Assembly (NCBI GenBank): GCA_035528995.1 | Contig: DATKXO010000385.1 | Coordinates: forward strand, 1 to 30,343 | Reading direction: 5' to 3' | Length of the DNA: 30,343 nt | Origin: DATKXO01 sp035528995 | Lineage (GTDB): Bacteria; Planctomycetota; Phycisphaerae; UBA1845 | Shown here: piece after piece, positions 1 through 8,031 of the stretch | Layout of the letters: every line of letters starts with the position of its first letter | Position numbering within the stretch: position 1 is the first letter of the stretch | Position numbers and translations under genes: made by a program | Notes under the pieces: model-generated | The model's input: the letters and a program-made list of their open reading frames with translations, nothing else | Told to the model about the DNA's origin: nothing | Database searches by the model: none

Positions 1-228
1 TCCCTATGAACCTCGCTCGTCGGACCCCGGCCCGTGGAGTCCGTCATCGGTTGGTGGCGTCATCGAACAAGACAACGGGATGGAAACGTGTGCTTTCCCT
101 CCGACTTCTTGCCCGGCCCGGCCCGCCCGGCAGACGCAGCAGTCGTCAGACTGTTGCGCTTCAGCGCATCGCGTCTGCCAGAGCCCGAACGGTTTTCAGT
201 TTGCCAAAGCCTCCGGTTCGATGGACCT

Positions 229-259
229 ATTATAGCGGACACCTACGGGGGAAAGTCAA
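229..259 (-). promoter_or_regulatory. Candidate sigma-70 promoter facing left
   Basis: Read on the minus strand, TTGACT (259-254) is followed after 19 bases by a perfect TATAAT (234-229). The -10 is consensus, but the spacer is longer than the usual 17. Transcription would run toward the left edge, so it may serve a minus-strand gene outside the window or a short RNA. No start codon in the first 220 bases can be tied to it with confidence. Confidence 0.35.
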
Positions 260-417
260 TAACTCGCAGTGCGGTTCGTCCGGGTGCAGCGCGGCGTCGC
301 TTCTCGCGTTTGTGGCCTTATCGGGCGCGGAGCGTCCTGTCGAACGCAAACGGTCTCCGTCAGGGCTGTACGTGGCGCCCCACAAGCAGGCAGGATCGCA
401 CCGGTCGTCACCCCAGC

Positions 418-446
418 TTGTCATCGCGGAGGTACAGCCGCACAAT
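418..446 (+). promoter_or_regulatory. Candidate promoter of the S9 peptidase gene
   Basis: TTGTCA (418-423, five of six consensus bases) is separated by 17 bases from CACAAT (441-446, four of six). It would give a leader of about 60 bases before the GTG start at 515. This is pattern matching only. Confidence 0.35.
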
Positions 447-514
447 ACCGCTCCGATTGGAGAGCAGAGGTCAGGCCCGCGACGGGGCCTTAGTGACGGA
501 ATGGAGGCGTTGCC

Positions 515-2626
515 GTGTGCGCACGTTTCAGCTTGCCTGTACTGTTGGCCATCAACGTTCTGCTTCTACCCTTGGGCGTCCAGGCCCAGGAGACCGCTCG
601 CGACCACCAGATCACGCCCGACGACTACTTCACCGTGGGCGTGATCACGGACTGCGCCGCGTCGCCGGACGGGCGGCACGTGGCCTACACCGAGTCGCGC
701 TGGGAGCCGCCGGCCGACAAACGCAACATGGACCTGTGGGTCGTCGAGACCGCCACCAGGGAGGTCACCCGCCTGACCTTCGAGAGTGCGGCCGACAGCA
801 CCCCGAAGTGGAGCCCCGACGGGAAGTGGATCTACTTCACCAGCAGCCGCGAGCGCGGTGAGGAGAAGGACCCGCCCTACAACGGCAAGACGCAGGTCTG
901 GCGGGTCGGCGTCGAGGGCGGGCCGATCTTCCCGGTCACGCGCGTCAAGGACGGCGTGGACCATTACGACCTGTCGGCCGACGGTAAGACGCTCTACTAC
1001 GTGGTCGGCGAGAAGAAGGTCGATCCTGAGTGGAAGGAACTCTACGAGAAGCACGAGCACATCACCTACGGCCACGGCGTGGTGAAGTATTCGCAGGTGT
1101 GGGCGCTGGACCTGCAAAGCTGGCGGGCCGAGAAGCTGGTGGACGAGAAGCGCGTCGTCGGCGCGCTGGCCGTCGCGCCCGACGGCAAGCGCCTGGCCAT
1201 GATCACCACGCCGACCGAGGAGACGATCACCAACGAGGGCCAGTCGCGGGTGGACATCTTCGACCGCCAGAGCAAGGAGATGGTCACGCTGCCCGACCGG
1301 CAGTGGCGTGAGGACGCCCCGTCACCCTACGGCTGGCTCGAGAACCTGGCCTGGTCGCGGGACGGAAGCTCGCTGGCCTTCCGGGTCGATTTCGACGGCT
1401 TCCCCTCGGAGATCTTCGTGGCCCAATTGGCCGGTGGCGACGCGAAGATTCAGAAGCTGACGCGCCCCGACGAGGTGCACGTCACCGGCGGCCGGATGGC
1501 GTGGCGCGGCACGTCGAAGGACCTGTGCTTCCTGGCCGAGGACCACGCCCGCGTCCGCGTCTACTGCATCACCGACATCGGGGACGGCCGGCAGGGACCG
1601 GTGCAGACGCTCACGCCCGGCGACGTGTGCGCCGAGACCTTCAGCCTGCCGACGTCGGGTTCGGACCTGGCCGTGGTGATGAGCGGCATCACGCATCCGC
1701 CGGACGTGTTCAGCTACCCGGCCACGCCGCCGGTCCAGGCGCCCTCCGGCACGCGGCTCACGCGGGTCAACCCGCAGGTGGACACCTGGCGGATACCACA
1801 GATCAGCCTGGTGAGTTGGAAGGGCTGGAACGGCGACACGGTCGAGGGCATCCTGGAGCTGCCGCCGGACCACACGCCCGGCAAGCCGCTGCCGATGGTC
1901 GTCGAGCTGCACGGCGGTCCGACGGCCGCTTCACTGTTCCGCTTCCGCTTCTGGATCTACGGGCGCGTGCTGTGGGCCGCCCGGGGCTACGCCGTGTTCA
2001 GCCCGAACTACCGCGGGTCCACCGGCTATGGCGACAAGTTCCTGACCGAGCTGGTGGGGCACAAGAACGACCGCGACGTGACCGACATCCTGACCGGCGT
2101 GGACGCCATGGTCGAGCGCGGCATCGCCGATCCCGACCGCCTGGGCGTGATGGGCTGGAGCAACGGCGGCTACCTGACCAACTGCGTGATCACGCAGACC
2201 GACCGCTTCAAGTGCGCCAGCAGCGGCGCCGGCATCCTGGACGCGGCCATGCAGTGGGCCTCGGAGGACACGCCCGGGCACGTGATCAACTTCCAGAGGG
2301 GGTTCCCCTGGAATCGGTCGGAGGAGATGCGGGCGGCGTCACCGCTGTACGCCGCGGACAAGATCAAGACCCCCACGATCATCCACGTGGGGGAGAAGGA
2401 CACGCGCTGCCCGCCGGCGCACAGCAAGGGGCTGTTCCGGGCCCTGCACGAGTACATCAAGGTGCCCACGCAACTGGTGATCTACCCGGGCGAGGGCCAC
2501 AGCCCCATGACCTACAAGAACCGCAAGGCCAAGCTCGACTGGGACATCGGCTGGTTCGACAAGTACCTGCCGCTGGATGAGGAACCGGCGGAGAAAGCCG
2601 AGCCGGAAGACAAGCCGATCTCCTGA
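515..2626 (+). CDS. Secreted S9-family prolyl oligopeptidase-type serine peptidase
   Basis: This 703-residue protein looks like an exported acylaminoacyl/dipeptidyl peptidase of family S9. It has a short N-terminal signal peptide (hydrophobic residues about 6-24, likely cleavage after VQA). A WD40-like/PD40 beta-propeller follows (about 30-420, with repeats such as SPDGK and SADGK), then a C-terminal alpha/beta-hydrolase domain. The nucleophile is Ser549 in GWSNGG, the acid is probably Asp629 in GEKDTRCPP, and the base is His662 in GEGHS. All three are present in family order and spacing, so it should be active on short peptides in the periplasm or outside. The start is GTG at 515, chosen because GGAGG lies 7 bases upstream and the signal peptide begins there. 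The C-terminus is Glu/Lys-rich. It stands alone, with a hairpin just downstream. The exact substrate cannot be told. Confidence 0.93.
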   Translation: MCARFSLPVLLAINVLLLPLGVQAQETARDHQITPDDYFTVGVITDCAASPDGRHVAYTESRWEPPADKRNMDLWVVETATREVTRLTFESAADSTPKWSPDGKWIYFTSSRERGEEKDPPYNGKTQVWRVGVEGGPIFPVTRVKDGVDHYDLSADGKTLYYVVGEKKVDPEWKELYEKHEHITYGHGVVKYSQVWALDLQSWRAEKLVDEKRVVGALAVAPDGKRLAMITTPTEETITNEGQSRVDIFDRQSKEMVTLPDRQWREDAPSPYGWLENLAWSRDGSSLAFRVDFDGFPSEIFVAQLAGGDAKIQKLTRPDEVHVTGGRMAWRGTSKDLCFLAEDHARVRVYCITDIGDGRQGPVQTLTPGDVCAETFSLPTSGSDLAVVMSGITHPPDVFSYPATPPVQAPSGTRLTRVNPQVDTWRIPQISLVSWKGWNGDTVEGILELPPDHTPGKPLPMVVELHGGPTAASLFRFRFWIYGRVLWAARGYAVFSPNYRGSTGYGDKFLTELVGHKNDRDVTDILTGVDAMVERGIADPDRLGVMGWSNGGYLTNCVITQTDRFKCASSGAGILDAAMQWASEDTPGHVINFQRGFPWNRSEEMRAASPLYAADKIKTPTIIHVGEKDTRCPPAHSKGLFRALHEYIKVPTQLVIYPGEGHSPMTYKNRKAKLDWDIGWFDKYLPLDEEPAEKAEPEDKPIS

Positions 2627-2641
2627 GCCTCGGTGGTGCTC

Positions 2642-2658
2642 GGCGGTTGCAAGCCGCC
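2642..2658 (+). terminator. Hairpin after the S9 peptidase gene
   Basis: GGCGG (2642-2646) pairs with CCGCC (2654-2658) around a 7-base loop, followed by the T-containing run TGGTTTCATCTC. It starts 16 bases after the stop. It is short, so only a possible terminator. The remaining bases up to 2894, where the convergent gene ends, hold nothing I can name. Confidence 0.35.
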
Positions 2659-2894
2659 TGGTTTCATCTCGCGCATCGAAACACGCGCGGAGATTCCGAG
2701 CGGCGGGTCGCTGTGCTCGCTGGGGGACGCGTCGGGTCGCGAGCCCGAGCACCTTCTTCGGTGAGCCGGACAGGAGATCGTCTGGTGGACGCCGGACTGG
2801 TCCTGGATTGCTGGCGCCCCCGGGGGCCCACTTCACCGCCTGGCCAGTTGAACGACACGTTCCGCGTCTTGGGGGGCCGCACGGGCGCAGGTCA

Positions 2895-4358
2895 TCAGTA
2901 TTTCGACACGTATCGCAGCGGGCCGTTGCCCATGGGCTCCAGTTGATAGATATCCCATTTCTTCGCTTTGCTGCGGGGGCGCTCGAGTTTCTGAGCGATC
3001 ACCACGGAGTGCCCGTCGGTTCGCACGTTGATGGCGCCGTAAACCGCGATACTGCGGTCGATCCTGCCCAGAAGCTTGTCAAAGCGCTTCTGGGCTCTCT
3101 TCTTTGCGGCCGGGGTGGCGGCCTGCTCGATCTGCTTCTGCGCTTCCCGGAGGTCGTGCCGGAGAACGTATGGATGGTTGATCGATTCCTTGGCCGACCT
3201 GGCCAGTTCGGTGCTGAAGATCAGGGGTCGCCCGCCTCGACTCCAGCGTCCGATGGCGCCCAGAGCGTCGGCTCGCGGGTGAGCATGCGGCTCGTCATCA
3301 CCGCTGGAGATGACCGTGGCGATCGGATTGGTGGCTCGCAAGTACACGTCGCTGAAATCCGCGCTTCCATGATGGCAGGCCTTGGCGATGTCCACCTCGA
3401 AGATGGGTCGTGCGGCCTCAATGACGAGTCGCTCCTGTTCGGCGGTTTTCGGCGGCATGGCCATTCCGGTATGGTACCCCAGCAGCAGGTTTTCAGCGGG
3501 TATGTTCAGGTCGCCGCCCAGCAGCACGCTCACGTCGCGGTACTGCAAACGGAGAACGATGGAATGCCCGTTCTTGGTCTTGCCCACATTCCCCAGCCAC
3601 CGCAGCCGCGGGGCACCACGGCCGTCAGGCTCGGTCACCGGACCCAGGAGCTGCATGGAGAGATCCCCTTCAGGCCCATATCCGGGGACGAACCCGTCTG
3701 CGAGGGACAGCATTAGGCAGTCCACGACCCGCCCGGAGGCCAGCGCCCCGTGAAGCATGGTCGGGTACTTCTTTCCTTTCCACCGCGATGGGACGCCCAG
3801 GAAGTCCTTGAGTTCGTCCCTGCTTGCAACCAGGTGCGTCAGATAGCTGGCTCGTCCGGACTTGCTCCGCTGCCCAAGGCTGTTCCTCCCCGTTCGTTCG
3901 ACGATTCCGTTGTGATAGACCACGTTGAAGGTGACGTTCTCGTCACCGAACAGAGACGCGAAACCTCCGTAGTGATCCTGGTCGGGATGGCTGATGACCG
4001 CCGCCTCGAACGTCCGTTTTTTCCGGAAGCCCCCGTAGCGCCAGCGGAGGAACCGATACATGTTGTCGCCTTCGCCGGCGTCGATGACGATGTGCCTGTC
4101 TTGGGGAGTCACAACCAGACAGCCATCACCCTGGCCGATATCGACGAAGACCACCTCCAGCAGGCGATCGGGTTGGATCGACTCCTTGCGCAGCCAACCG
4201 TCCTCGCCACGAGAGTGCGCCTGGCACCAGCCGTCACGGCGTTCCCTATTCACCTGGAGCCAGTCTCCCCACAACAGGTGCTGCACAGGTCCTTTCTTGG
4301 CCGGGCCCTTGTACATCACCGCCGATGGATAGCCCGCGTACGCCGTTTTCTTTGGCAT
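2895..4358 (-). CDS. SH3-like domain plus ComEC-type metallo-beta-lactamase-fold protein
   Basis: This 487-residue soluble protein has no signal peptide or membrane segments. Residues 5-62 resemble a bacterial SH3-like domain (WGDWLQV, DGWCQAH, GEDGWLR). The metallo-beta-lactamase fold begins at 69 (VVFVDIGQGDG). Visible metal-site elements are IDAGEGD (92-98), HPDQDH (124-129), GGDLN (281-285), KACHHGS (326-332) and SSGDDEPHAHPR (351-362). This set is typical of the hydrolase domain of ComEC/Rec2, the DNA-uptake protein, but here there is no competence membrane channel. Residues 402-430 are a charged helix, and the tail is Lys/Arg-rich. The fold includes nucleases and phosphodiesterases, so a nuclease role is an inference. 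Stand-alone proteins of this kind occur beside mobile or defence genes, but no such partner is visible here. The ribosome site before the ATG at 4358 is weak. Confidence 0.8.
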   Translation of the reverse strand: MPKKTAYAGYPSAVMYKGPAKKGPVQHLLWGDWLQVNRERRDGWCQAHSRGEDGWLRKESIQPDRLLEVVFVDIGQGDGCLVVTPQDRHIVIDAGEGDNMYRFLRWRYGGFRKKRTFEAAVISHPDQDHYGGFASLFGDENVTFNVVYHNGIVERTGRNSLGQRSKSGRASYLTHLVASRDELKDFLGVPSRWKGKKYPTMLHGALASGRVVDCLMLSLADGFVPGYGPEGDLSMQLLGPVTEPDGRGAPRLRWLGNVGKTKNGHSIVLRLQYRDVSVLLGGDLNIPAENLLLGYHTGMAMPPKTAEQERLVIEAARPIFEVDIAKACHHGSADFSDVYLRATNPIATVISSGDDEPHAHPRADALGAIGRWSRGGRPLIFSTELARSAKESINHPYVLRHDLREAQKQIEQAATPAAKKRAQKRFDKLLGRIDRSIAVYGAINVRTDGHSVVIAQKLERPRSKAKKWDIYQLEPMGNGPLRYVSKY

Positions 4359-4575
4359 GTCATCTGCCCCGTTTGCGTGTTCCTTCTTGACCTGTACCGG
4401 TCCGACGGGCTCTTACCGTCAGGGCCGTCGAACGCGTGGAGACCGGCCCGCTCAAAGGGTCTGCAGCCTCCGCGCCGATGGCGAATTCACCGCAATCGCC
4501 ACACAGCCAGGGTTCTATCAGCAGCGGCGACCCGGTACCGCCGTTGAACCAGCCCTCTGTCTCGATGCCTCCGGT

Positions 4576-6837
4576 CTAGCCGCCCGCCTTACCGCCGCCG
4601 GCGTCGTCCTTCGTGGCCGTCGAACCGCCGCCCGAGCAACGGTCGAAGAGAATCCAACCGAGGCTGACGGCCGAGGGTTGAGGTTCCAGCACGTCGGGCA
4701 CGCCTGCGCCGTCAGGTGGGGTCTTGGGCAGCCCGTCGGCCGCCTCTTTGGCAACCTCGACCGGGACGTCGGCCGCGATGGCGATCTCACCCCATCCCGG
4801 AAGGCCCGGGGCCGTTGCTGACCCCGCGCCGCACGCGGCTTCCTGCCAGGGCGGAACAACGGCCACCACCGTCCGATCGTTGAGCACCTGGAACTCGCAT
4901 TTCAGGCCGCCTACAGCCACGCCATCGACGTTGCCTTCGAAGCCACACCCGCGGATGGTCACCACCGTGGGTCGATCGAGCCAGCCGCGCCGCGGGTGCA
5001 CCGCTTCGACCCGGATCGTTTTGGCCGGGCGCGAGTCCGCTCGCCAGACGCGGACCAGGGCCTGCGAATCGAGTCCCAGCTTGCGCAGGGCGGTGGCCCG
5101 CGAGGCAAGCTGCTGAGCCTGGCGGCGATAGCCCTTGCAGGTCAGGCGGGTGATCAGGGCTTCCGCTTTGTCCAAGGCCCGGGCACGTTCCCAGGAGCAG
5201 ACCTCGGAGAAGCGAGCCCACGGCAGGCTCCATCCGATCGGAGACCATCGTGTTGACGTTTGAAAGACGAGGTAGTCGAACGCGGTCTGATCGCCGCTCT
5301 GCTCGAGAGGGCAATCCGCCCGGCAATCGCTCCGCTGAGACTCAATGACCTGGCGGGCACTTCCGTCACCGTACAGGCGGGTGTACTTGTACTTCTGCTC
5401 GCCGGGGGCTTCCGGCGGACAGTCGCCGCCGGCCTGCCACGTGCCGTCCTGCCTGTAGTCCTTGTGACGCAGGTAGGATCGCTGCACCAGGATGATGGCC
5501 ATGGCCGGGAACGTCCTGGATTCCAGCCGGTGCCCCGGTTTCGACTCGAGGTCGGCCGGGTTCTTCAGGGCGAAGAACTTGGGCTCGACGCGGAAGCCGA
5601 AGGCCGTGCTCCCGACCGTGTAGGCCGACGCGGCGGTCAGCGCGGACTGCGTCTTGGCATCGTGTTCGATCTTCTTGGCGTAATCGACGAAGGCGTCGGC
5701 CTGGGAACCGAACCCCAGCATGGCCAGGTTGAACGCCGTGGCGAAGAGCTTCCTGCGACTGCTGACCAGATCGAGCACCTGGGAGTCGATGACCGGGAAG
5801 ACTCCCGCCACCTGAATGGGCGGGCTGGAATAGGGGAAACACTCGCTGAGGAATTGGAGGCCCCCGTCCGGCGTCTGGCGGGCCAAATCGACGTTGACCG
5901 TGATGTCGGCCACGTAGCCGCCGCGCGTCCTGCTGCCCGGCTGGACCGAGACGATCAGAGGGCAGAAGAAGAGCTCGTAGTCGCCCTGCTTGTTTCTGGC
6001 CGGGTTGATGAACCAGCTCAGCAGTTGCTGCGTCATCACGTCGCCACTGGCGGTGATGATCGCCTCGCGGGCGGATATCTGGGGCTTGGTGTCGGGCAGC
6101 GTCTGGGCGGGGGTGAAGACCGTCCCAACCGTCTCCAGAGCCAGGCGATCCCCTTGGGCGATGGGGGCCCCGACTTTGGCCGGCTGGGTCGTGGGCGCGC
6201 CTTCCGGAGGCTCGTCTCCGGCGGCGGGTTGCACTTCGTCGGCGCCGGCGGTCCCTTCGTCGGCAGGAGGCTCCTCTTCGTCCGCCGGCGGCTGCTCTCC
6301 GGCGAGCACGCCGAGCAGGCCGATTACCGTCTTGGTCAGAGCGTTCTCGCGGTACTCCGGGTATGAGGCCATCAGGCTCTCCAGCAGCGCCTTCTGCTTA
6401 GCCGCCCTTTGCCGGGCCTGCTCCTTCGCACGCAGACTCTTGGCCTGCCTGTATTGAGCCATGGTCGCGATGGCCTCTTCGACATTCATGCGAAATGCCA
6501 GTTGGACGTCGAGGGCCTCAGCGCTGAGAGCACGCACCACCCCTTGAGGTTGAAAAGCCCTCTCGAAGTAGAAATCGGCGTCCTTGTTCAGGTCAAAACC
6601 GAAGCCGTCGTTAGGCCCCACCAGGAAGGGTGTGGAAAGACTCGCGAACCCGTACTGGTCGATGCTGAGGGCGATCTTGTCCAGGTTGACGGCGGCGTCG
6701 CGTGCCGGCGAACAACCGCACAGAGCTGCGAGGCTCACGGCCAGCAGCACGAGCCCGCGGGAACCCCGCAGGCACAGGCCGTGGGCGTGGCGTTTCAGGA
6801 ATGCGTCATCGCGGAACCGACCCTGCTGCTTGATCAT
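4576..6837 (-). CDS. Large lipoprotein with C-terminal IPT/TIG-like domain, function unknown
   Basis: This is a 753-residue predicted lipoprotein. I chose ATG at 6837 rather than the longer frame from 7032 because AAGGAGA lies just upstream and the protein then starts with a basic segment, a hydrophobic stretch (about 28-40) and a lipobox-like LCGC with Cys42. Residues about 150-180 are rich in Lys, Arg, Gln and Ala. They are followed by an acidic, Pro/Glu/Ala-rich linker (PPADEEEPPADEG and similar) near 215-260. The middle is a mixed alpha/beta region that I do not recognise. Residues about 608-685 fit an IPT/TIG immunoglobulin-like fold (VEAVHPRRGWLDRPTVVTI, GCGFEG). The C-terminus is Gly-rich. 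It is probably attached to a membrane facing the periplasm or surface, perhaps as a binding or scaffold protein; no enzyme motif is seen. A candidate promoter lies about 150 bases upstream. Confidence 0.8.
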   Translation of the reverse strand: MIKQQGRFRDDAFLKRHAHGLCLRGSRGLVLLAVSLAALCGCSPARDAAVNLDKIALSIDQYGFASLSTPFLVGPNDGFGFDLNKDADFYFERAFQPQGVVRALSAEALDVQLAFRMNVEEAIATMAQYRQAKSLRAKEQARQRAAKQKALLESLMASYPEYRENALTKTVIGLLGVLAGEQPPADEEEPPADEGTAGADEVQPAAGDEPPEGAPTTQPAKVGAPIAQGDRLALETVGTVFTPAQTLPDTKPQISAREAIITASGDVMTQQLLSWFINPARNKQGDYELFFCPLIVSVQPGSRTRGGYVADITVNVDLARQTPDGGLQFLSECFPYSSPPIQVAGVFPVIDSQVLDLVSSRRKLFATAFNLAMLGFGSQADAFVDYAKKIEHDAKTQSALTAASAYTVGSTAFGFRVEPKFFALKNPADLESKPGHRLESRTFPAMAIILVQRSYLRHKDYRQDGTWQAGGDCPPEAPGEQKYKYTRLYGDGSARQVIESQRSDCRADCPLEQSGDQTAFDYLVFQTSTRWSPIGWSLPWARFSEVCSWERARALDKAEALITRLTCKGYRRQAQQLASRATALRKLGLDSQALVRVWRADSRPAKTIRVEAVHPRRGWLDRPTVVTIRGCGFEGNVDGVAVGGLKCEFQVLNDRTVVAVVPPWQEAACGAGSATAPGLPGWGEIAIAADVPVEVAKEAADGLPKTPPDGAGVPDVLEPQPSAVSLGWILFDRCSGGGSTATKDDAGGGKAGG

Positions 6838-6985
6838 GTTACGTCTCCTTGGCAGGCGCGCCCGTGCGCAAGCGACTGCGGGCTTGGCTGCGATCAACTT
6901 CCCGAGTTGTGAGGACGATACGACGCCTGCATGTTCCGCCAGGTCCACAAGTTCCCGACCAGAGACCCTGACCCGAACCAGCGGG

Positions 6986-7014
6986 ACACTAGGGCACCTG
7001 TGCTTCAGTGTCAA
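6986..7014 (-). promoter_or_regulatory. Candidate promoter of the large lipoprotein gene, with a tandem -35 box
   Basis: On the minus strand a perfect TTGACA (7014-7009) is followed after exactly 17 bases by TAGTGT (6991-6986), which keeps the key T, A and final T of TATAAT. A second perfect TTGACA lies 18 bases upstream (7032-7027), inside a 9-base direct repeat GTGTCAAGC (7008-7016 and 7026-7034 on the plus strand). The repeat may be two promoters' boxes or a regulator site overlapping the -35. Confidence 0.4.
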
Positions 7015-7087
7015 GCCGGCAGCCGGTGTCAAGCTGTGGCAGCAGACTCGTTCACCCCAACAGACAGTACATCGCTCACCATTCGAC

Positions 7088-7115
7088 CTTTACCTGTCAA
7101 AATGGACAGGTGAAG
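7088..7115. repeat. 11-base inverted repeat, operator or hairpin
   Basis: CTTTACCTGTC (7088-7098) and GACAGGTGAAG (7105-7115) are inverted copies with one mismatch, which would be a U-G pair in RNA, around the 6-base spacer AAAATG. The 7 inner base pairs are perfect. No T-run follows on either strand, so a regulator binding site fits better than a terminator. It lies between two divergent genes. Confidence 0.5.
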
Positions 7116-7390
7116 CGGCGCTTCTCCTGCCCTCCCTGTTCGTGGACGGAATCGCCGTCATCGTTACTCAGCGCGACATGAGACCGCGGCGCAGTGCAGG
7201 GGGCCTTCGATTCGTCGCGGCGTCGAGGTGAAGGGCCGACGTCGGCGCCGCACAGAGGTCCGCCCGCAGCCATGTTGGAAAACGGGCGGGCAGCGATCTA
7301 CAGTCCGACCGGGGGCCGCCCCCCGGCAGAACGATCGCCGCGTGAACGAGACAACGGCCCGCTCCGGTTACACTCCCGGGCCTGTTGCGC

Positions 7391-7396
7391 TATCAT
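7391..7396 (+). promoter_or_regulatory. -10-like box immediately before the DUF309 start
   Basis: TATCAT (five of six consensus bases) ends 8 bases before the ATG at 7405. TTACAC (7368-7373) sits 17 bases upstream as a poor -35. Transcription from here would begin at or just before the start codon, giving an almost leaderless message, which agrees with the absence of a Shine-Dalgarno sequence. Confidence 0.35.
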
Positions 7397-7404
7397 CCGT
7401 GACC

Positions 7405-8031
7405 ATGGACATCCGCGCACCGCGCTATACCGACGTGCCTCTGCCGCCGTACCGGTATCGGCCGGGTGAGCATCCGCATCCCACCGCCCATCGGGACGGG
7501 TACAGCTATCGCCCGCCGGGGGCGCCCGCGCCCAACGTACGCTACCGGGCGCCGGAGCAGTGGCGCCAGAGCCGGGACTACCTCTACGGCTGCGATCTGT
7601 ACAACCACGCCTACTGGTGGGAGGCCCATGAAGCCTGGGAGGGGCTGTGGCAACTGACCGACAAGACCGGGGTCCAGGGGCGTTTCCTGCAAGGACTGAT
7701 CCAGGTAAGCGCCTGCCACCTCAAGGCGGAGATCGGCCACTGGCGGGGCGTGGGCAACCTTCGGGCTCGCAGCGGGCGATACCTGGAATTCGTCCTGGCC
7801 GGCATTGATGAATCCACCTTCATGGGCTTGAATCTACGGCAATGGCATCGGGCTGCGGACCGCTATCTTGCCCGGTTACTGGAACCCGGTGGCGACCGCA
7901 GGCACGATCCGGCCGCGTATCCGTACCTTGTTCTCGAAATGCCTGCGTCCGGCGCGTCCGAACGTCTCGGGCAAGGCTCTACAGACGAGTTGAGCAGCCA
8001 TGGACCAAATCAAGCTCCCCAAAGACAGTGA
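7405..8031 (+). CDS. DUF309 family protein
   Basis: This 208-residue cytoplasmic protein belongs to the DUF309 family, small helical proteins of unknown function. The diagnostic core is NHAYWWEAHEAWEGLW (67-82), which matches the family's His/Glu-rich helix, followed by GRFLQGLIQVSACHLK (92-107) and GVGNLRAR (115-122). The first 55 residues are Pro/Arg/Tyr-rich, look disordered and are not part of the usual domain. I started it at ATG 7405; the frame stays open upstream, but that part is GC-rich and not protein-like. No Shine-Dalgarno is visible. The last 32 bases overlap the start of the pyruvate dehydrogenase gene, so the two are probably cotranscribed and translationally coupled. Confidence 0.8.
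   Translation: MDIRAPRYTDVPLPPYRYRPGEHPHPTAHRDGYSYRPPGAPAPNVRYRAPEQWRQSRDYLYGCDLYNHAYWWEAHEAWEGLWQLTDKTGVQGRFLQGLIQVSACHLKAEIGHWRGVGNLRARSGRYLEFVLAGIDESTFMGLNLRQWHRAADRYLARLLEPGGDRRHDPAAYPYLVLEMPASGASERLGQGSTDELSSHGPNQAPQRQ

Larger units (their letters stand above)
1..514. other. Non-coding left-edge region
   Basis: I see no convincing gene in these 514 bases. Open frames are present on both strands, but none has a recognisable protein motif or a good start. The stretch contains a promoter-like pair facing left and another facing right toward the peptidase gene; both are listed separately. The upstream neighbour lies outside the window. Confidence 0.5.
6838..7404. other. Divergent intergenic region (567 bases)
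   Basis: This gap separates the lipoprotein gene (left, minus) from the DUF309 gene (right, plus). It contains tandem TTGACA boxes facing left, a strong 28-base dyad at 7088-7115 and a -10-like TATCAT right before the DUF309 start. The remaining sequence, including the GC-rich stretch 7180-7380, has no convincing gene. The plus-strand frames there lack good starts and protein-like composition. Confidence 0.5.

Noticed and set aside
1..861. Overlapping plus-strand frames of 212 and 275 codons at the left edge
   Set aside because: They are Arg/Pro/Ser-rich, have no motifs or ribosome site, and run into the S9 peptidase gene in the wrong frame.
6838..7032. N-terminal extension of the large lipoprotein to 7032
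   Set aside because: It would place 65 residues before a textbook basic-hydrophobic-cysteine signal; a strong AAGGAGA sits before the ATG at 6837, and promoter-like boxes lie within the extension's vicinity.
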